A stretch of DNA of 5,462 nt from Planctomycetaceae bacterium (GTDB lineage: Bacteria; Planctomycetota; Planctomycetia; Pirellulales; UBA1268). The translations under genes were made by a program, and so were the position numbers. The notes under the pieces were generated by a model. The model was not told where the DNA came from. It was given only the letters and a program-made list of their open reading frames with translations, and did no database searches. Below, in pieces: positions 1-5,462 of this stretch (positions within the stretch are counted from its first letter, which is position 1; each line of letters starts with the position of its first letter). Where the stretch lies: NCBI GenBank assembly GCA_947464585.1, contig CANHYS010000199.1, positions 1 to 5,462 of the forward strand, given 5' to 3'.

Positions 1-169
1 CGACGTCGGAGACCACGAGCACAGGCCGATGTTCGCGGATCAGGGCCAGGGCCTCGCTGCCGTTCGCCCCCCAGTGAACCGAGTAGCCGGCCAATTCCAG
101 GGCACTCTTCAGAATTCGCCCCTGAAGGCGGCTATCCTCGGCGATCACGATCGTTAACGGTGCATCCAT
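1..169 (-). CDS. Response regulator receiver-domain protein, N-terminal part (3' end outside window)
   Basis: Reading from an ATG at 169 gives 56 residues before the left edge. They begin MDAPLTIVIAEDSRLQGRIL and reach VVSDV, where Asp55 is the predicted phospho-acceptor. Glu11-Asp12 are the metal-binding acidic pair, followed by Ser13-Arg14. The middle reads ALELAGYSVHWGANGSEAL. The EDSR opening, GYSV and NGSEAL pattern are typical of receivers at the front of hybrid histidine kinases or multidomain regulators, and less like the VVDDSA opening usual in CheB. It is separated from cheY by 68 bp with only a weak Shine-Dalgarno (GAGCGG four bases or so upstream), so it may be the last operon member or a separate unit. 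What follows the receiver cannot be seen; CheB, a second CheY and a hybrid kinase are all open. It presumably receives phosphate from CheA or another kinase. Confidence 0.88.
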   Translation of the reverse strand, partial: MDAPLTIVIAEDSRLQGRILKSALELAGYSVHWGANGSEALALIREHRPVLVVSDV

Positions 170-237
170 GACCGCTCAGGATAGTCGTCAGGGTGGCATC
201 TGGCGATCCTGATCGGCAACACCCCCCATAGGTGCCG
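170..237 (-). other. Intergenic gap between cheY and the downstream receiver gene
   Basis: These 68 bases are the longest non-coding stretch in the window. They contain an imperfect palindrome, GGCGATCCTGATCGGC (202-217), with one mismatched pair, but no T-run after it, so it is not a convincing rho-independent terminator. No clear -35/-10 promoter pair is seen. The gap could hold a weak promoter or simply be operon spacing. Confidence 0.4.
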
Positions 238-708
238 TCACCCGTTGCCGGGCTGGGCGGATGGAGCGGCTGCGGGAAGCGGTCCTGCGGCGGCTGTTTC
301 TCGCACACCCGCGGCATACTTTCCAAACATCGACAGCAGCCGTTCCTTGTCGAACGGCTTGACCACGAAATCGAGGGCTCCAAGAGCGAAGCATTCGCGA
401 AGCTTTGCCCGCTGGTCCACGGCGCTGACCATCACCACGCGGGCGTTCGGGTCAGCGGCCCGCAGTTCGCGGAGCGTCTCCACCCCGTCGAGTTCCGGCA
501 TCACGATGTCGAGCGTGACGAGATCGGGCCGGTGTTCGGCATATCGGGCCAAACCCTCGCGGCCATTGGTGGCCTCGGCCACGACGTCCCACCCGGCCTC
601 CCGGGCGATCCCGGCAATCCGCATGCGCATGATGGTCGCGTCGTCGACGACCAGCAGTCTGGGGGCGCGAGTCCCCTCCACGTTCGTTGCCATCGCAGTT
701 TCCCTCAT
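238..708 (-). CDS. cheY: CheY, single-domain chemotaxis response regulator with an Ala/Pro-rich tail
   Basis: CheY takes phosphate from CheA and, in its phosphorylated form, binds the motor switch or another output. All receiver-domain residues are present: the acidic pair Asp22-Asp23 in LLVVDDATIMR, the phospho-acceptor Asp67 in TLDIVMPELDG, Ser95 in MVSAVDQ at the Thr/Ser switch position, Phe114 at the aromatic (Tyr/Phe) switch position, and Lys117 in FVVKPF. The domain ends near residue 132 and is followed by about 22 residues rich in Ala and Pro, with no output domain. The ATG at 708 overlaps the cheD stop as ATGA and has GGAGA seven bases upstream, giving 156 residues. A second ATG at 693 has AGGGA upstream and would give 151; both lie before the domain begins. 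The 28-residue spacing from Asp67 to Ser95 is like Bacillus CheY rather than the enteric protein. Placement after cheC and cheD makes it their probable partner. Confidence 0.95.
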   Translation of the reverse strand: MRETAMATNVEGTRAPRLLVVDDATIMRMRIAGIAREAGWDVVAEATNGREGLARYAEHRPDLVTLDIVMPELDGVETLRELRAADPNARVVMVSAVDQRAKLRECFALGALDFVVKPFDKERLLSMFGKYAAGVRETAAAGPLPAAAPSAQPGNG

Positions 709-1205
709 GCCAAGGTCTCCGTGCCGTGCCCGGCTGTCTCGACCGTCACCACGCCGGTGACGACATCGACGGCCAACCGCCGGCCATGCTGCCCACCGCA
801 GAGGCGGGCTGTGATCGGTATGCCGAGCTCCCCAAGAATCTTTTCGAGTGCCAGAACGTTCTGTTCGCCGATGGGTATGCCCGACTGGAAGGCGAACATC
901 GCCGCCCCACCCACGAGTTTCGCGGTGCACGAGAGCGTCGGCACGCCTGTCGCGTCCTGAAGCATGCGGAGCGTCTCGACCACCGCCGTATCGGCGTATT
1001 TGCCGGGCGGTGAACCGCGACCGTTCGATGACGGCAGCATCACGTGGGCAAGGCCGGCCGCGCGGTGGTTGCGGGCATGGAGCACGAGGCCCACGCAGGA
1101 TCCAACGAACGTCCTGAGCACGCCGCTGCCCATGGCGACGCCGATCTGGCCGATGGCGACGGAATCGCCAGGGCGGCCTGGGGGCGGTGGAACAGCCGGT
1201 ATCAC
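705..1205 (-). CDS. cheD: CheD, chemoreceptor glutamine deamidase
   Basis: CheD converts specific glutamines on MCPs to glutamates, setting receptor activity and making new methylation sites; CheC binding modulates it. The 166 residues match the usual length. The catalytic Cys37 is in VGSCVGLVL and His54 is in GLAHVMLP, 17 residues later as in characterised CheD proteins; Thr32, five residues before the Cys, is the likely third member of the triad. Other family blocks are GKYADTAV (68-75), KLVGGAAMF (96-104), IGEQNV (112-117) and LCGGQHGRRL (135-144). The GTG start at 1205 overlaps the cheC stop as GTGA and has GGGAG seven bases upstream. The frame is open further upstream to 1526, but that part is the shadow of cheC: Arg/Pro-rich and unlike the family. 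It overlaps cheY at its 3' end as ATGA. A Gln in the MCP motif at 5119-5117 is a candidate substrate. Confidence 0.96.
   Translation of the reverse strand: MIPAVPPPPGRPGDSVAIGQIGVAMGSGVLRTFVGSCVGLVLHARNHRAAGLAHVMLPSSNGRGSPPGKYADTAVVETLRMLQDATGVPTLSCTAKLVGGAAMFAFQSGIPIGEQNVLALEKILGELGIPITARLCGGQHGRRLAVDVVTGVVTVETAGHGTETLA
716..720 (-). promoter_or_regulatory. Ribosome binding site of cheY (upstream start)
   Basis: GGAGA on the minus strand lies seven bases before the ATG at 708, inside the end of cheD. It favours the start that overlaps the cheD stop over the second in-frame ATG at 693, although the latter also has a purine-rich AGGGA at similar spacing. Confidence 0.6.
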
Positions 1206-1819
1206 GTGCCAGCTCCCGGATCGATGGCAGATGGGAGAAGGGCCGCGACACCGGCGGCGTCGGGCAGAAAGACGAGCCCGCAACCGACCGGCGTGCCGTC
1301 GATGCGGAACTCGGTCCGCGCGAGCAGCACGATCTCTGATAGCACCGGCTGCTCCATCAGCACGCCTTCCATGACCGCCTCGGGAAAGTCGCGGAGAAAC
1401 ACCGGTGGGGACGGGAGGATGCCGGCGGCTCCCGCCGGGCCGAGGGCTGCGCAGATCGCGTTCAGATAGGCACAGCCGACGATGTTGGCCGTCTCGATGA
1501 CCGCCGACCGTTCGAGGTCGCCCCACGACGTCGACGTGCCCGCCGGCCGCTCGAGCAACGTGTCGGCCAGCGACAGGCCCGCGTCGTCGTCGGCCGCGAG
1601 CAGGAGCAGGCCGCCGATCGCCCCGTCAATTCGCATGGCGCAGCCGCAGATCAACGTGTCGCTGGAGCCCATGACCGCCGCGGCCTCCGCGATTGGGAGC
1701 GCGTCCAACCGTTCGACCGAGAGGGCTGCGGGACGGCCGAGCCACTTGGCCAGTGCGTGGGAGGCGTCATCTGCGCCGCGGTGGAATATGGCCGCCAGGC
1801 GGCCTTCGTCGGGCTTCAT
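1202..1819 (-). CDS. cheC: CheC-type CheY-P phosphatase with one intact active-site motif
   Basis: CheC-family proteins hydrolyse CheY-phosphate and, in Bacillus and Thermotoga, bind CheD and restrain its deamidase activity. The 205-residue length fits CheC (about 205-210) better than CheX (about 155). The CheC fold is a pseudo-dimer with two possible S/D-x3-E-x2-N catalytic helices. The second is present as SAVIETAN (Ser105, Glu109, Asn112), followed by IVGCAYLNAI and a Pro-rich turn ILPSPP. The first aligns with IFHRGADDAS, where the expected Glu is Ala10 and the expected Asn is His13, so it looks inactive. The nearby segment ALAKWLGRPAALSVE still matches the family. The ATG at 1819 overlaps the cheA stop as ATGA, and GGAGG lies seven bases upstream inside cheA. 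Position between cheA and cheD supports the assignment. CheX is the less likely alternative. Confidence 0.9.
   Translation of the reverse strand: MKPDEGRLAAIFHRGADDASHALAKWLGRPAALSVERLDALPIAEAAAVMGSSDTLICGCAMRIDGAIGGLLLLAADDDAGLSLADTLLERPAGTSTSWGDLERSAVIETANIVGCAYLNAICAALGPAGAAGILPSPPVFLRDFPEAVMEGVLMEQPVLSEIVLLARTEFRIDGTPVGCGLVFLPDAAGVAALLPSAIDPGAGT
1213..1217 (-). promoter_or_regulatory. Ribosome binding site of cheD
   Basis: GGGAG on the minus strand is seven bases before the GTG at 1205. It supports the GTG start that overlaps the cheC stop, and argues against the longer open frame reaching back to 1526. Confidence 0.65.
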
Positions 1820-4155
1820 GCGTGCACCTCCGTTGCGCTGCGTGACCGCATGACGATGTCGACGATCGCCGAAGCATCGAGCAGCAGGCAGACCTCACCA
1901 TCGCCCAGGATACTCGCCCCGCCGAGGCCGCGAATCCGCATGAAGTTCTCGTCGAGCGATTTGACGACGAGGTCTTGCGTGCCGAGCAGGGTCGATACCG
2001 CGATGGCGACGGCCCGCGAACCGGAGTGGATCACGAGCACGGCCCCTCGTGGTGCCGGCTCTCCCGTCGTGGACGGCCAGGAGAAGACTTCGTCCATGTC
2101 AACCAACGGTAGAAACTCGCCCCGAATGTCACACACCCTGCGGCCCCCGAGCGTCAGAATACAGTCGTCGGTGACCGTGACGAGCTCTCGGACGTTTTCC
2201 ACCGGCACGGCCACGGCGGCCTGATCCAGCCTGAACAGCATGCACCGCGCGATGGCCAGCGTCAGGGGCAGGCGGATGATAAACGTGGTTCCCACGCCAA
2301 GCGTCGAGTCGATGTCGATCGATCCACTCAGCGCCTCGATCCGGGTTCGGACAATGTCCATTCCGACACCCCGTCCCGAGATGTTGGAAACTTCCGCCGC
2401 GGTGCTGAAGCCGGGCTGCCAGATGAAGTCGATCAGTTCACGTGGGCTGAGGGTGGCCGCCTGGTCGGACGAAACGAGTCCGCGGGCAACGGCACGATCG
2501 CGAATCCGTTCGACGTCGATGCCACCGCCGTCGTCGCTGATCGAGATGATGACGCTGTTGCCCCGATGCGACGCGGCGAGCCGCACCGTCGCAATCTCCG
2601 GCTTGCCGCGGCGCAGCCGCACGTCGGCCGGTTCGATCCCGTGGTCGATGGCATTCCGGACAAGATGGACGAGAGGGTCGCCGAGTTCGTCGATCATTCG
2701 CTTGTCGAGTTCGGTCTTCTCTCCCGCGATCTCAAGCGTCACGCTCTTGCCGAGTTCATTCGCGATGTCGCGGACCGACCGCTTGAACCGGTTCAAGAGC
2801 GGGCCGACCGGCACCATCCGCGTGCTGAGCACACCCCGCTGCAGGCTGTCGGCCACGCGGGTGAGATGATCGACCGACTCCACGAGCTCGGCGTACCGTC
2901 GGTGGCCCTCCTCCCACATTCGGCCCTGCTCCTCGAGCTTTTCGAGCTGCGACTCGCAGACAGCGGCGGCCCGGTCGACCGGACCTGAGGCCGACCGAAC
3001 GATCGACTCCACGGCCTCGCGGAGTGAGTGGGTGGTGCCGCCGGACCTGCCGCCGACGGCTGCTTTTCTGAAGAGCGGGGCCATGTCGGCGACGAGTTGC
3101 ACGAAGCGTGCGCGGCTCACGACCAGTTCACCGACGAGATTGAGCAGCACGTCGAGACGCTCGACGCCAACCCGCATCGTCTCAGCAACCGCGCCGCTCT
3201 CCATCGGCGCGGGGGCAGCGGCGGGCTCGACCGGCGGGGCAACGTCGAGTTCGACGCCCACGACCCCGTCGACATCGGCAGCGATCGTGATCGCGCTGCC
3301 GGTGGCGGCTGTGCGGAGCACAACATCAAGGGTCCGCAGATCGCTGGTGCTGGCAAACTCGGCCGACGCCGGAGTTGACTCGACGACGACGCCGAGGCCG
3401 GCGAGCCGCGCGAGCACCAGTTCGGCCTTGAGGTCGGCCATGGCAAGCCCAGGCGTGAACTGAACCCGGATCCGGCGGATCCGCTCGTTCGCCGCGGGCG
3501 GCTTAGCACGCTCCGGCGTCACGGCAGGCGTCGACGACGCTGTGGGCACGGCAGGCGTCGGCGGCGCCGTTGGCACGGTGGGCGCGGTTGGTACTGGCGA
3601 CGCCGTTGGTACAGCAGGCGTCGGCGGCGCCGTTGGTAAAGCTGGTACAGCAGGTGTCGGCGGCGCCAATGGTACCGCTGACGTTTGCGGCGCCGTTGGT
3701 AAAGCTGGTAAAGCTTGCGCGGCCGGCGCTGCAGGCTGCGTCGCCTGCCCCAGCTTCTTGACGGCCTCGAGCAAGTCGTCGACCGGTTCGAGTTTCTCCC
3801 CCTTTTGCAGCCGATCGTTGCAGGCCCGGAAGTAGTCGATGCACCGCAGGGCCGCCTCGATCGTGGGGCCATCGAGGAGCAGACTGCCCGACCGAAGTCG
3901 CTCGAAGTGGCTTTCGAGGTGATGGGCGAGCCCCGTGATCCTGTCGAGCCCGAGCATCGCCGCCGAGCCTTTGATCGAATGGATGAGTCGGAACGCCTCG
4001 GCGATCCGGCGGGCGTCGCGGGGCTCCGACTCGAGCGCAAGCAACAACTGCACGATCTGGTCGCACTGCTCGCCCGTCTCGTCGATGTAGACGCTGACGA
4101 ATTCCGCCATGTCGTCGGCGGGGAGATCCTGGCTGCGGCGGCTGGTGTCGGCCAT
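1816..4155 (-). CDS. cheA: CheA, chemotaxis histidine kinase with long Pro-rich linker and extended P3 domain
   Basis: CheA is the cytoplasmic kinase of the receptor array; it autophosphorylates in trans and passes phosphate to CheY. All five domains are visible in its 779 residues. P1 (about 12-135) carries the phosphorylated His59 in IHSIKGSAAMLG. A Pro/Ala/Thr-rich linker covers 139-222. P2 (about 224-305) resembles the Thermotoga-type regulator-docking domain. P3 (about 326-446) runs from MRVGVERLD to STRMVPVG. P4 has the N box HLVRNAIDHGIE (497-508), the G1 box DDGGGID (541-547), the F box QPGFSTA (580-586), and the G2 box GRGVGMD (594-600). P5, the CheW-like domain, is about 631-770 and includes RGEFLPLVDMDEVF. 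Every catalytic motif is intact. P3 is roughly 60 residues longer than usual. The ATG at 4155 is 12 bases after cheR stops and lacks a clear Shine-Dalgarno, so translation probably depends on coupling. The stop overlaps cheC by four bases. Confidence 0.98.
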   Translation of the reverse strand: MADTSRRSQDLPADDMAEFVSVYIDETGEQCDQIVQLLLALESEPRDARRIAEAFRLIHSIKGSAAMLGLDRITGLAHHLESHFERLRSGSLLLDGPTIEAALRCIDYFRACNDRLQKGEKLEPVDDLLEAVKKLGQATQPAAPAAQALPALPTAPQTSAVPLAPPTPAVPALPTAPPTPAVPTASPVPTAPTVPTAPPTPAVPTASSTPAVTPERAKPPAANERIRRIRVQFTPGLAMADLKAELVLARLAGLGVVVESTPASAEFASTSDLRTLDVVLRTAATGSAITIAADVDGVVGVELDVAPPVEPAAAPAPMESGAVAETMRVGVERLDVLLNLVGELVVSRARFVQLVADMAPLFRKAAVGGRSGGTTHSLREAVESIVRSASGPVDRAAAVCESQLEKLEEQGRMWEEGHRRYAELVESVDHLTRVADSLQRGVLSTRMVPVGPLLNRFKRSVRDIANELGKSVTLEIAGEKTELDKRMIDELGDPLVHLVRNAIDHGIEPADVRLRRGKPEIATVRLAASHRGNSVIISISDDGGGIDVERIRDRAVARGLVSSDQAATLSPRELIDFIWQPGFSTAAEVSNISGRGVGMDIVRTRIEALSGSIDIDSTLGVGTTFIIRLPLTLAIARCMLFRLDQAAVAVPVENVRELVTVTDDCILTLGGRRVCDIRGEFLPLVDMDEVFSWPSTTGEPAPRGAVLVIHSGSRAVAIAVSTLLGTQDLVVKSLDENFMRIRGLGGASILGDGEVCLLLDASAIVDIVMRSRSATEVHA
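1827..1831 (-). promoter_or_regulatory. Ribosome binding site of cheC, inside the 3' end of cheA
   Basis: The minus strand reads GGAGG seven bases before the ATG at 1819. It lies within the last codons of cheA, so cheC initiates at the ATGA overlap with its own strong site as well as by coupling. Confidence 0.75.
3518..3667 (-). repeat. In-frame repeats coding the Pro/Ala/Thr linker of CheA
   Basis: Four copies of a 24-base unit start at 3518, 3545, 3608 and 3644 (plus-strand reading). The last three differ from each other at only a few positions and share the core GTCGGCGGCGCC; the copy at 3518 is degenerate. The spacings are 27, 63 and 36 bases, all multiples of nine. In the protein the copies encode the TPAVP motif (TPAVT in the degenerate one), and PTAPPTPAVPTAS occurs twice exactly, at residues 174-186 and 195-207. 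Frame is kept throughout, so the repeats lengthen a flexible tether between P1 and P2 without breaking the gene. The whole linker spans about 3490-3741. Confidence 0.85.
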
Positions 4156-4167
4156 GGAGGCGATCTT

Positions 4168-4998
4168 TCAGGGTTTCTGGTAGGCGAAGGTCGAGTGCCG
4201 CTGGAGCCCTTCGAGAAAATCGTGCGCTCCGTCGGTTGAACCAGCCACGAGGAAGCCGCCACCGTGAAGCGCATTGATGAGGTGCCGCAGGGCGACCGGT
4301 TTCGAGCCGCGATCGAAGTAGATCAGCACGTTCCGGATGAAGATGCAATCGAACTTCGGCCCGGACATCGGATCGAGGAGGTTGTGCCGGCGGAATTCGC
4401 AGAGCCCGGTGACGGCGGGCTTGAGCCGCCATGTTTCCCCACCCTGATCGGCGATGAAGTGACGGGCGAGGCGTTCCGGACTGACGTGTTCGAGCGCCTT
4501 TGGCCCGTAGGTCGCGGCGCGTGCCGCCTGCAGGGCCGTCTCGCAGATGTCGGTGCCGACGACCTGCAGCGTCCAGCCGGCCAGCCGCGGTGCATTCTCC
4601 GCCAGGCAGATGGCGAGCGAATACGGCTCCTCACCGGTGCTGCATGCCGCCGACCAGACCCGCAGCGACCGCTCCCGCTGCCCGGCCGCGGCCCGCGCGA
4701 TCACGCCGTCGAGGAACGGGCCCGCGAACCAGTCGAAGTGATCGCTCGTGCGGAAGAAGTGGGTCTCGTTGGTGGTGATGGCGTCGATGAACGCCTCCAA
4801 CTCACCGGCCACGGTCCCAGCGGTGAGCAGCTTGTAATAGTCGTCGAACGACTCGAGCCCGCGGTCGCGGAGCCGGCGACGGATACGGTTGCTCAGCAAC
4901 GCGGTTTTGCCGTCGAGCGTCCAGATGCCGGTCTGCTCATAGATGAACTTTTGGAACATCGTGAACTGGTCGGGGGTCAGCGAGATCAATCCGCTCAC
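4168..4998 (-). CDS. cheR: CheR, SAM-dependent chemoreceptor glutamate methyltransferase
   Basis: CheR transfers methyl groups from S-adenosylmethionine to glutamates on the cytoplasmic helices of MCPs, giving adaptation. The 276-residue length is normal. Residues 1-70 are the helical N-terminal domain. Residues 77-83, NETHFFR, are the family hallmark. Residues 115-127, WSAACSTGEEPYS, form the SAM-binding motif I, GTD at 148-150 is the acidic loop that binds the SAM ribose, and 222-229, RNVLIYFD, is the conserved late strand. Two positions drift from the usual pattern: Ile221 stands where Cys is common before RNV, and the usual GHSE near the C-terminus is GSTD (253-256). The start is GTG at 4998, chosen because AAGGAG lies 5 bases upstream and the N-terminus aligns with the family. 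It follows the MCP by 43 bp and precedes cheA by 12 bp, so the methyltransferase and its substrate are co-transcribed. The MCP seen here lacks a tether pentapeptide, so tether-independent action is likely. Confidence 0.96.
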   Translation of the reverse strand: MSGLISLTPDQFTMFQKFIYEQTGIWTLDGKTALLSNRIRRRLRDRGLESFDDYYKLLTAGTVAGELEAFIDAITTNETHFFRTSDHFDWFAGPFLDGVIARAAAGQRERSLRVWSAACSTGEEPYSLAICLAENAPRLAGWTLQVVGTDICETALQAARAATYGPKALEHVSPERLARHFIADQGGETWRLKPAVTGLCEFRRHNLLDPMSGPKFDCIFIRNVLIYFDRGSKPVALRHLINALHGGGFLVAGSTDGAHDFLEGLQRHSTFAYQKP

Positions 4999-5003
4999 GG
5001 CAG

Positions 5004-5009
5004 CTCCTT
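5004..5009 (-). promoter_or_regulatory. Ribosome binding site of cheR
   Basis: The minus strand reads AAGGAG, five bases before the GTG at 4998. This strong Shine-Dalgarno match decides in favour of the GTG start of cheR, which lies 43 bp after the MCP stop codon. Confidence 0.8.
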
Positions 5010-5041
5010 TTCACTCGCCGCGATGGCGCCGGCGGGAGGCG

Positions 5042-5462
5042 TTATACCCGGAATCGCTTCACGAGGTCACGCAAGCCCTGCGCCTGGGCGCCGAGTTCCT
5101 CGGCGCTGGCGGCCATCTGCTCGGCGGCGGCGGCGTTCGACTCGGTGGTCTGCGACACCGACCGGATCGCCTGTTTGACCTCGCTGGCGTTGGCCGACTG
5201 GGATTCCGAGGAGGCCGCGATGCTGGAGATTCCCGCCGCCGTCGACTCGACGGCGGAGACGATCGCCGCCAGCGACTGACCGACCTTCTCGGAGAGATCG
5301 GCCCCTTCCTGGACTCGCTGGGTCGATTCGTTGATCAGCTGGGTGATCTCCTTGGCGGCCTCGCTGGCCCGTTCCGCGAGCTTCCGCACCTCGTCGGCGA
5401 CCACGGCGAACCCGAGCCCGTGCTCGCCCGCCCGGGCCGCTTCAATGGCGGCATTGAGCGCG
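5042..5462 (-). CDS. Methyl-accepting chemotaxis protein, C-terminal signalling domain (partial, 5' end outside window)
   Basis: This is the last 139 residues of a chemoreceptor; the sensor, membrane and HAMP parts lie beyond the right edge. The visible part opens with the highly conserved hairpin-tip sequence [14 protein letters not shown], followed by [16 protein letters not shown], the stretch that contacts CheA and CheW. After it comes an uninterrupted heptad coiled coil returning to the membrane-proximal end. A methylation-type motif [10 protein letters not shown] sits late in this helix. Its Glu-Gln pair (codons 5122-5117) fits the small-small-x-x-E/Q-E/Q-x-x-small-small consensus, so it is a plausible CheR and CheD target. 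The protein ends in LVKRFRV with a TAA stop and has no NWETF-like tether for CheR. The tip reads GLGF where GRGF is common. The reading frame runs open to the edge. Family assignment is secure; the ligand and topology cannot be told. Confidence 0.97.
   Translation of the reverse strand, partial: ALNAAIEAARAGEHGLGFAVVADEVRKLAERASEAAKEITQLINESTQRVQEGADLSEKVGQSLAAIVSAVESTAAGISSIAASSESQSANASEVKQAIRSVSQTTESNAAAAEQMAASAEELGAQAQGLRDLVKRFRV

Noticed and set aside
1..169. Naming the left-edge gene cheB by operon expectation
   Set aside because: Only a receiver domain is visible and its AEDSR opening is not the usual CheB form; no methylesterase sequence lies in the window.
202..217. Imperfect palindrome after cheY as an operator or terminator
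   Set aside because: One mismatch, short arms built around two GATC sites, and no T-run or promoter nearby; not enough to call a site.
232..960. Plus-strand open frame of 242 codons opposite cheY and cheD
   Set aside because: Antisense shadow of two clear genes; the composition (His, Pro, Arg rich) and lack of motifs give no support for a protein.
238..1251. Longer cheY reading frame starting at 1251
   Set aside because: The added upstream part is the shadow of cheD and the cheC end; the CheY family begins just before LLVVDDA, and starts at 708 or 693 suffice.
705..1526. Longer cheD reading frame starting at 1526
   Set aside because: The extra 107 codons overlap cheC in another frame, are Arg/Pro-rich and match nothing. 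The GTG at 1205 gives a normal CheD length and has a ribosome binding site.
3518..3667. Regularly recurring 24-base units considered as a CRISPR-like array
   Set aside because: Spacings are irregular multiples of nine, the intervening sequence is itself repetitive, and the frame encodes a continuous Pro/Ala/Thr linker within CheA.
5016..5034. Short inverted repeat between the MCP gene and cheR, considered as a terminator
   Set aside because: The stem is only five base pairs with a nine-base loop and no T-run follows; such pairs arise easily in GC-rich DNA, and the ribosome binding site of cheR follows directly.
4264..5178. Plus-strand open frame of 304 codons opposite cheR and the MCP end
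   Set aside because: It is antisense to two firmly identified genes, crosses their junction, is dominated by Arg, Glu, Gly and Pro as expected from GC-rich antisense frames, and shows no family motif.

Overview
The window is a compact, GC-rich bacterial chemotaxis cluster read entirely on the minus strand, so transcription runs from high to low coordinates. In that order it holds: the C-terminal end of a methyl-accepting chemotaxis protein (MCP, cut by the right edge), the receptor methyltransferase CheR, the histidine kinase CheA, a CheC-type CheY-P phosphatase, the receptor deamidase CheD, CheY, and the first 56 codons of another receiver-domain protein cut by the left edge. Almost every base is coding. 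The largest gaps are 43 bp (MCP to cheR) and 68 bp (cheY to the last gene). No tRNA, rRNA, mobile element, CRISPR array or convincing terminator is visible.

The genes make one sensory pathway. The MCP hairpin tip controls CheA autophosphorylation. CheA passes phosphate to CheY, CheR methylates the receptor, CheD deamidates receptor glutamines, and CheC removes phosphate from CheY and (in Bacillus and Thermotoga) also titrates CheD. The CheC/CheD pair makes this a Bacillus/Thermotoga-style adaptation set rather than an enteric CheZ one. CheW and CheB are not in view and may lie just outside. The cheA-cheC, cheC-cheD and cheD-cheY junctions are all 4-base stop/start overlaps, and cheR-cheA are 12 bases apart, so a single translationally coupled operon is very likely.

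The organism cannot be fixed from this window. High GC, the gene order mcp-cheR-cheA-cheC-cheD-cheY and a CheA with a long Pro/Ala/Thr linker would suit a Gram-negative lineage such as Planctomycetota, but that is a weak inference.

This is mostly a recognisable pathway, not a new system. The points most worth a second look are a dimerisation (P3) domain in CheA about twice the usual length, an in-frame repeat expansion in the CheA P1-P2 linker, the loss of the first of two phosphatase motifs in CheC, and a receiver protein of hybrid-kinase type placed directly downstream of cheY.
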